From: Methanobrevibacter sp.
GTDB taxonomy: Archaea > Methanobacteriota > Methanobacteria > Methanobacteriales > Methanobacteriaceae
Direction: 5' to 3'
Length of the DNA: 9,162 nucleotides
NCBI GenBank assembly: GCA_009784145.1
Contig: WRCI01000059.1
Span: 1 to 9,162 of the forward strand
Part shown: positions 6,064 through 9,162 of the stretch, one piece after another
How positions within the stretch are numbered: the stretch's first letter is position 1
Layout: every line of letters begins with the position of its first letter
Translations under genes and position numbers: made by a program
The notes under the pieces: generated by a model
Seen by the model: only the letters and a program-made list of their open reading frames with translations
Database searches by the model: none
Told to the model about the DNA's origin: nothing

Positions 6064-6085
6064 TAAAATCACTTCTTTCAGGCAT
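6056..6085 (-). other. Duplicated start site with overlapping 9-codon ORF
   Basis: TTTTAATGCCTGAA occurs twice, 22 bp apart, at the start of the E1-like gene. The upstream copy opens a frame ATG (6083-6085) encoding MPERSDFNA and ending in TGA at 6056-6058, which overlaps the first codons of the main gene (MPERF). Both begin with Met-Pro-Glu-Arg. This could be a translationally coupled leader ORF or simply a tandem duplication of the initiation region. The duplication itself is plain in the sequence; function is inference. Confidence 0.5.
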
Positions 6086-6368
6086 TAAAAACATTTGTTT
6101 ATTTAGATTCTTTAATTTTTGTATATGTTATTTAGTTTTATAATATTATATTTTGTATATTTTTCAATTTATGAAAAATCTTTTTCTAAAGTATTTTTCT
6201 AAGATTTTTTTTATAGATTTTATTATTAAATTTTTTTTAAAATCTTTTTTAAATCTTTTTTTAAAGTATTTTTTTATAAATTTTATTTTTATAAATTTTA
6301 TTATTAAATTTTATTATTAAATTTTTTTTAAAGTATTTTTTATAAATTTTATTATTAAATTTTAATTA
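6064..6368. other. Spacer between E1-like gene and aldo/keto reductase
   Basis: About 300 bp of strongly strand-biased sequence (T-rich on plus, A-rich on minus) with no gene other than the 9-codon leader frame. It probably contains the promoter of the E1-like gene (TATAATATTATAAAAC-like sequence on the minus strand near 6134-6149) and holds the degenerate repeats at 6181-6363. The A-rich minus strand gives no U tract to end transcription of the aldo/keto reductase gene, so read-through into the E1-like gene is possible. Confidence 0.5.
6181..6363. repeat. Three degenerate copies of a T-rich repeat
   Basis: Segments at 6181-6237, 6255-6312 and 6322-6363 share the order TAAAGTATTTTT, then ATAAATTTTATTATTAAATTTT or close variants. 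Copy 2 has an extra 15-bp ATAAATTTTATTTTT insertion relative to copy 3. The last copy ends 5 bp before the stop codon of the aldo/keto reductase gene. It is a spacer repeat of unknown role. Confidence 0.6.
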
Positions 6369-7523
6369 TTATCTTCCAAATATGTTTTTTACTTTTTTAA
6401 GTTCTTCTGGAATATTTATCATTTGGGGACACATTGGAACACAATTTCCACATTCTGTACAAGAAGAAGCATAATTTTCTTCATCGAGAAGGCAAAAATA
6501 CTGCATTGAACTTGCTTCTGGATTGTCAAGCATTTTAGCTATATTATATTCTTTAAAACAAGTTGGAATAGCTACTTTTTGTGGACAAGGCATACAATAA
6601 TTACACTCTGTACAATCAATATCTTTCTTTTCTCTATAAACTCTAGCCACATCTTTTATAAGATTTTTCTCTTCTTGAGTTAAAGTATTTGGATAACCTT
6701 CTTCTGCTATAGCTATATTTTCTTTAACTTGTTCTAATGAACTCATTCCACTAAACACTGTACTAATTCCTTCCATGTCCCAAAGATATTGGAATGCCCA
6801 TTGAAGTGGACTCCGTTTTGTTGGTGATGTGTCCCATAGAGATTGAACTTCTGGAGGAATGTTTTCTACTAATCTTCCTCCTCTAAGTGGTTCCATAATC
6901 ATGTTTCCCATATTTATACTACTTAAATATTCTATTCCATTTATTCCACTTTGATATCCTTCATCTAAGTAATTCATCTGAGTAAGAACAACTTCCCAAT
7001 CATAAGAGTCAAGTATTTCAAGGAAAAGATCTAATTCATCATGAAAAGAGAACCCTATGTGTTTAACTTTTCCATCTCCTAATACTGTATCCATAAATTC
7101 AAATACATCTAGATTAGTCAAGTTTTCCCAATAATCACTTTTAAGTGAATGGAGTAAATAGATATCAATACTGTCAGTTTGTAATCTTTCTAATTGTTGG
7201 TTAAGGAATTTTTCCATATCTCCTTTTTTCTCAACTATCCAGCTAGGTAACTTTGTAGAAATCAATATTTTTTCTCGTAAACCAGTTGATAAAAATTCTC
7301 CAATAAATGGTTCACTTTCTCCTGCATAATCAAAATCAAGTGTATGGTAAGAATAGGCAGTATCAATAATATTTATTCCATTATCTATTCCATATTCTAA
7401 CATAGCTGAAGCTTCTTCTTTATCTATCTTATCTGCTTGATTGTTAATAGTTGGAAGACGCATAGCTCCAAATCCTAGAATTGATACTTTTTCTTTTGTG
7501 TTTCCTAATTCTCTATAAAGCAT
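6369..7523 (-). CDS. Aldo/keto reductase with C-terminal ferredoxin domain (384 aa)
   Basis: A cytosolic oxidoreductase of the Fe-S aldo/keto reductase group (COG1453-like). Residues 1 to about 290 form the TIM barrel: LGFGAMRLP near the start, catalytic-tetrad candidates in DTAYSYH (Asp54 and a Tyr at 57 or 59), Lys91 in ISTKLP and His125 in LLHSL, and a QMNYL...EPLRGG strand-loop pattern typical of the group. Residues about 300-384 carry cysteines for two [4Fe-4S] clusters: C304xxC307xxC310xxC313P and C355xxC358xxC361xxxC365P, with Cys322 and Cys344 between them. The fused ferredoxin suggests electron exchange with ferredoxin or another Fe-S partner besides, or instead of, NAD(P)H. The substrate is unknown. 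The frame extends 20 codons upstream to an ATG at 7583, but AGGTG at 7529-7533, five bases before the ATG at 7521-7523, and the family's usual MxYRxLG start favour the shorter form. Confidence 0.95.
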   Translation of the reverse strand: MLYRELGNTKEKVSILGFGAMRLPTINNQADKIDKEEASAMLEYGIDNGINIIDTAYSYHTLDFDYAGESEPFIGEFLSTGLREKILISTKLPSWIVEKKGDMEKFLNQQLERLQTDSIDIYLLHSLKSDYWENLTNLDVFEFMDTVLGDGKVKHIGFSFHDELDLFLEILDSYDWEVVLTQMNYLDEGYQSGINGIEYLSSINMGNMIMEPLRGGRLVENIPPEVQSLWDTSPTKRSPLQWAFQYLWDMEGISTVFSGMSSLEQVKENIAIAEEGYPNTLTQEEKNLIKDVARVYREKKDIDCTECNYCMPCPQKVAIPTCFKEYNIAKMLDNPEASSMQYFCLLDEENYASSCTECGNCVPMCPQMINIPEELKKVKNIFGR

Positions 7524-7528
7524 TTTAA

Positions 7529-7533
7529 CACCT
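7529..7533 (-). promoter_or_regulatory. Ribosome-binding site of the aldo/keto reductase
   Basis: AGGTG on the minus strand, five bases before the ATG at 7521-7523. It lies inside the possible 20-codon extension and so decides the start in favour of the 384-residue protein. The extension has no comparable site. Confidence 0.75.
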
Positions 7534-7705
7534 ATATTTAAGATTTTTGATGATATTTTTAATTGTTTACTAGTAATGTCCATTTAATTGATAATTTTAT
7601 ATCATTTTTATTTTTGGTTTTGATGTATTAAATATTTTATTAAATTTTAAATATTTTTATAATGTTGATTTTTTTATTATAAAAGTATAATAAGTTAAAT
7701 ATAGG

Positions 7706-7898
7706 GAATATAAGTATAAAATATAGAAGTATAAGAAATATAAATATAAAATATACAAGTATAAAAAATATAAGTATAAGAAATATAAGTATAAAATATA
7801 CAAGTATATGAAATATAAATATAAAATATAAAAGTATATGACAATAAATGCATAATAAATCAGGTATATGAAATATAAATATATAAAACAAGTATAAA
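7706..7898. repeat. 30-bp (2 x 15) tandem repeat array
   Basis: Units of 30 bp start at 7706, 7736, 7781, 7811, 7841 (strongly diverged) and 7871 (shortened), with a lone 15-bp half-unit at 7766-7780. The halves are AAATATAAGTATAAA and ATATACAAGTATATG or close variants, so the underlying period is 15 bp. Because 15 is a multiple of three, one minus-strand frame stays open across the array and mimics a hydrophobic Ile/Phe/Leu/Tyr protein. Unlike CRISPR, there are no spacers. Confidence 0.8.
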
Positions 7899-8036
7899 AT
7901 CCTTATAAAAAAGATAAACTTGAAAAATAGCTATTAAAAGTTGTAGTTGGTGTAGCTATTGGAAGAAAAATGTGGTGATATTTTTACTTTTTTAATGTTT
8001 TATAGTGTCTAAAAAAGGTCTAAAAAAAATAATTAA

Positions 8037-8075
8037 TTATAAATATTTGATAAGACAATAATATATCTATAGGTG
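8037..8075 (+). promoter_or_regulatory. Promoter and ribosome-binding site of the toxin-antitoxin operon
   Basis: TTATAAATA at 8037-8045 is a fair archaeal TATA box. About 25 bp further, start of transcription would fall near 8065-8070, just ahead of AGGTG at 8071-8075, which sits seven bases before the antitoxin ATG. Immediately upstream, GTCTAAAAAA occurs twice (8007-8016 and 8019-8028), a possible operator for autoregulation; this last point is inference. Confidence 0.5.
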
Positions 8076-8082
8076 TGATTAT

Positions 8083-8319
8083 ATGGACATTAATGTTAAG
8101 ATTGATAGTAATATATTTAATGACATTAAAAAATTAGCTTCTGAAAAAAACACTACTGAAGAAGCATTTATTAATAAATCTTTAGAGAAAATAATTAAAG
8201 AGCATGACTGTGAAAAGTTTCACAAAGGAATAGATAAAATTCATGCAGAAATGGATGGGGGAAACTATATAGAGTTGGATGTTGATAATCTTGAAGAAAG
8301 ATACAATGTACAAGATTAG
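8083..8319 (+). CDS. RelB-like antitoxin (78 aa)
   Basis: Probable antitoxin of a type II toxin-antitoxin pair. Residues 1-42 fit a short ribbon-helix-helix type DNA-binding domain: a beta strand (INVKID), helix (NIFNDIKKLASEKN), turn with TTEEA, and a second helix (FINKSLEKIIKEH). Residues about 43-78 are acidic (DVDNLEERYNVQD), as expected for the part that wraps and blocks the toxin. The start is fixed by AGGTG seven bases upstream. It overlaps the toxin gene by 14 bp in another frame, the usual coupled arrangement, and would repress its own promoter with the toxin as co-repressor in this family. Assignment rests mainly on size, fold pattern and the recognised toxin next to it. Confidence 0.85.
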   Translation: MDINVKIDSNIFNDIKKLASEKNTTEEAFINKSLEKIIKEHDCEKFHKGIDKIHAEMDGGNYIELDVDNLEERYNVQD

Positions 8320-8587
8320 AGTTTATCCACAAGTTGATAAGTTTCTCAAGAGATTATCTAAAAAAGACCCACTGACTTTAAAACAAGTTATGGGAGGTAT
8401 TCGAGAAATCGAAAAAGAACCATCCAAATATGGGTTTATTCAAGGTAGTGTGAAAGCTAGGAAAAAAAGAAAAGGAGATTATCGTATTATTTATATGGTA
8501 GATGATTCAACCAATCCTCCAGAAATACTGATTTTTCAAGCAGAACATAGAAAAAAGGTTTATAAGAATATAGAATATTTAATCTAA
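8306..8587 (+). CDS. RelE/ParE-superfamily toxin (93 aa)
   Basis: Small basic toxin; RelE members cut mRNA in the ribosome, ParE members act on gyrase. The fold pattern is clear: strand YKIRVYPQVDKFLKRL (2-17), helix LTLKQVMGGIREIEKEP (23-39), basic segment KARKKRKGDYRIIYMVDD (50-67), strand EILIFQAEHRKKVYK (73-87). Arg60 in GDYRIIY and the His81-Arg82-Lys83 cluster resemble catalytic or RNA-contact positions of archaeal RelE, so ribosome-dependent RNase activity is favoured over ParE action. The frame extends 9 codons upstream, but the ATG at 8306 gives the normal RelE start (MYKIRVYP), and overlap with the antitoxin gene explains the weak ribosome-binding site. No frameshift or missing core strand is seen, so it is probably intact. 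Confidence 0.92.
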   Translation: MYKIRVYPQVDKFLKRLSKKDPLTLKQVMGGIREIEKEPSKYGFIQGSVKARKKRKGDYRIIYMVDDSTNPPEILIFQAEHRKKVYKNIEYLI

Positions 8588-8639
8588 TTTTTTTTAATTG
8601 TTTTTTTAGATTTTAATATTGTTTTTTTTATTTTTTGTA
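8584..8639 (+). terminator. U-rich terminator of the toxin-antitoxin operon
   Basis: Four T runs (8587-8594, 8600-8606, 8621-8628 and 8630-8636) follow directly on the toxin stop codon. Archaeal RNA polymerase stops on such U tracts without needing a hairpin. Confidence 0.6.
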
Positions 8640-8882
8640 TATATACTTACTATTTTGTCATATATTCAATAATTTTGTCATCTCGTTTCTCAACATTTTT
8701 TATAGCTATGTATTCTAGTTTTTAGTAAATTATATATTGTTTATTTTTAATACTATTATTGTGATTAAATTATTTTTAAAATGGATTTGGTTGTTGTGTA
8801 CAATAATCACATGATTTTATACTAATTATAGTCTATTACAAAACTTTTTACACAATAAATTATATTTATTTATATATAAATT

Positions 8883-8902
8883 ACAATTTTATTGAAAATT
8901 GT
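8883..8902. repeat. Perfect 8-bp hairpin, unknown role
   Basis: ACAATTTT and AAAATTGT flank the loop ATTG. It is isolated in the spacer, about 140 bp beyond the tRNA 3' end and 300 bp beyond the toxin gene. AT-only stems of this size can arise by chance here. Confidence 0.35.
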
Positions 8903-9004
8903 TAGGTAATGAACTATATAATATAATATTACTTTATAATAGTATAGAATTATTTAAACAGGATTTAAAAATAAAAATAAGTGTTAGATTAATTCTAAAA
9001 TTTT

Positions 9005-9024
9005 AAAAAAAGAAAAAAATAAAA
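9005..9024 (-). terminator. U-rich terminator downstream of tRNA-Met
   Basis: On the minus strand the tRNA trailer runs into TTTTATTTTTTTCTTTTTTT, a typical archaeal U-tract terminator about 20 nt beyond the mature 3' end. It is preceded by GTCCCAGGAG, which can pair with the intron. Confidence 0.65.
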
Positions 9025-9043
9025 CTCCTGGGACTTTTTATTA

Positions 9044-9152
9044 TGCCGGGAGCGGGATTCGAACCCGCGGCCTCACGGTATCCCAGGAATTAGTCAGAGC
9101 ACTGCTTAAAACCCTATGAGCCGTGCGCTCTAACCAGCTGAGCCACCCCGGC
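9044..9152 (-). tRNA. tRNA-Met (CAT), elongator type, with intron
   Basis: After removal of a 35-nt intron the gene folds into a complete 74-nt cloverleaf: acceptor GCCGGGG/TCCCGGC (one G-U pair), D arm GCTC/GAGC, anticodon stem CACGG/CCGTG with loop CTCATAA, variable region AGGCC, and T arm GCGGG-TTCGAAT-CCCGC with discriminator A. CCA is not encoded. The strong G1-C72 pair and overall sequence match archaeal elongator tRNA-Met; the archaeal initiator typically starts with an A1-U72 type end, and tRNA-Ile(CAT) has a different acceptor stem. Only 10 bp upstream is in the window, so the promoter is not visible. Confidence 0.97.
9080..9114 (-). other. tRNA-Met intron with bulge-helix-bulge splice site
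   Basis: A 35-nt intron lies between positions 37 and 38, the canonical archaeal site. The splice motif can be drawn: loop bases CUCA (32-35) pair with UGGG (intron 30-33) as the 4-bp central helix; the 3-nt 5' bulge is UA|G and the 3-nt 3' bulge AU|A, each cut after its second base. The inner helix is weak (GG/CC only). The tRNA splicing endonuclease would remove it. Confidence 0.92.
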
Positions 9153-9162
9153 TACTGATTAT

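Larger units (their letters stand above)
7524..8082. other. Divergent spacer between aldo/keto reductase and toxin-antitoxin pair
   Basis: No gene is supported. The left part should hold the aldo/keto reductase promoter (a TATAAAATTA-like box on the minus strand near 7585-7600). The centre is the 30-bp repeat array at 7706-7898. The right part, 7905-8000, has a less AT-extreme patch that reads KVVVGVAIGRKMW then a stop on the plus strand without a start codon, perhaps a worn gene end. The last 80 bp hold the promoter of the antitoxin gene. Confidence 0.55.
8588..9043. other. Gene-free spacer between toxin gene and tRNA-Met
   Basis: After the T-rich terminator the spacer has a repeated ATTTTGTCAT (8651-8660 and 8671-8680), a perfect 8-bp stem with a 4-nt loop (8883-8890/8895-8902), and the 3' trailer of the tRNA. 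Only frames under 20 codons are present and none has a ribosome-binding site. It shows no sign of tRNA-gene-targeted integration, such as a duplicated tRNA 3' end. Confidence 0.55.

Noticed and set aside
7640..7891. 83-codon minus-strand hydrophobic frame
   Set aside because: The 15-bp repeat period is a multiple of three and keeps a frame open; the Ile/Phe/Leu/Tyr product is not a credible membrane protein.
7706..7898. CRISPR array
   Set aside because: The 30-bp units are head-to-tail without unique spacers, the units are degenerate and no cas gene is present.
7930..7972. Plus-strand frame KVVVGVAIGRKMW ending in TGA
   Set aside because: No start codon or ribosome-binding site and only a dozen residues; at most a worn gene end, too short to call a pseudogene.
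9044..9152. Integration site (att) in the tRNA gene
   Set aside because: No second copy of the tRNA 3' end, integrase gene or phage/plasmid gene is seen in the adjoining spacer; the other side of the tRNA lies outside the window.

Overview
The window is very AT-rich, with long gene-free spacers, and reads as a methanogenic archaeon of the Methanobacteriales, most like a low-GC Methanobrevibacter relative. Four things support this. Ribosome-binding sites are of the AGGTGA / GTGAT type. TATA-box/BRE-like promoters replace bacterial -35/-10 elements. An elongator tRNA-Met carries an intron just after the anticodon with a bulge-helix-bulge splice site. The protein set (GSI-type glutamine synthetase, a Fe-S aldo/keto reductase, a HesA/MoeB/ThiF protein, an archaeal RelBE pair) fits. 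The genus is inference.

Layout. 1-976 is gene-free and repeat-bearing, ending in six 15-bp tandem repeats. On the minus strand follow a six-cysteine 92-residue protein of unknown function (977-1255) and glutamine synthetase glnA (1817-3145), separated by a spacer with a 60-bp tandem duplication. glnA is read from a promoter region holding two identical 16-bp TATA-containing boxes 33 bp apart. To the right on the plus strand are two candidate small ORFs (3389-3481 and 3539-3652), then a 398-residue fusion of an ArsR-type DNA-binding domain, a Cys-Gly linker and a QueG-like two-cluster Fe-S module (3923-5119), probably leaderless. It converges on a minus-strand E1-like adenylyltransferase (5311-6063) across a 17/19-bp repeat array. 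A Fe-S aldo/keto reductase (6369-7523, minus) lies upstream of that gene. After a 30-bp (2 x 15) repeat array comes a RelB/RelE toxin-antitoxin pair (8083-8587, plus). The right end is the intron-containing tRNA-Met (9044-9152, minus).

How the genes relate. No long operon is visible; apart from the overlapping toxin-antitoxin pair, each gene sits alone between repeat-rich spacers. glnA assimilates ammonium. The ArsR/QueG-like fusion looks like a one-protein metal- or redox-responsive regulator and is the most unusual protein here. The E1-like protein has the nucleotide-binding and arginine-finger motifs but neither zinc cysteines nor a catalytic cysteine. The strongest candidates for something undescribed are the ArsR/Fe-S fusion, the 12-bp complementarity between the tRNA intron and its own 3' trailer, the duplicated start site that creates an overlapping mini-ORF before the E1-like gene, and the recurring 15-bp-period intergenic arrays.
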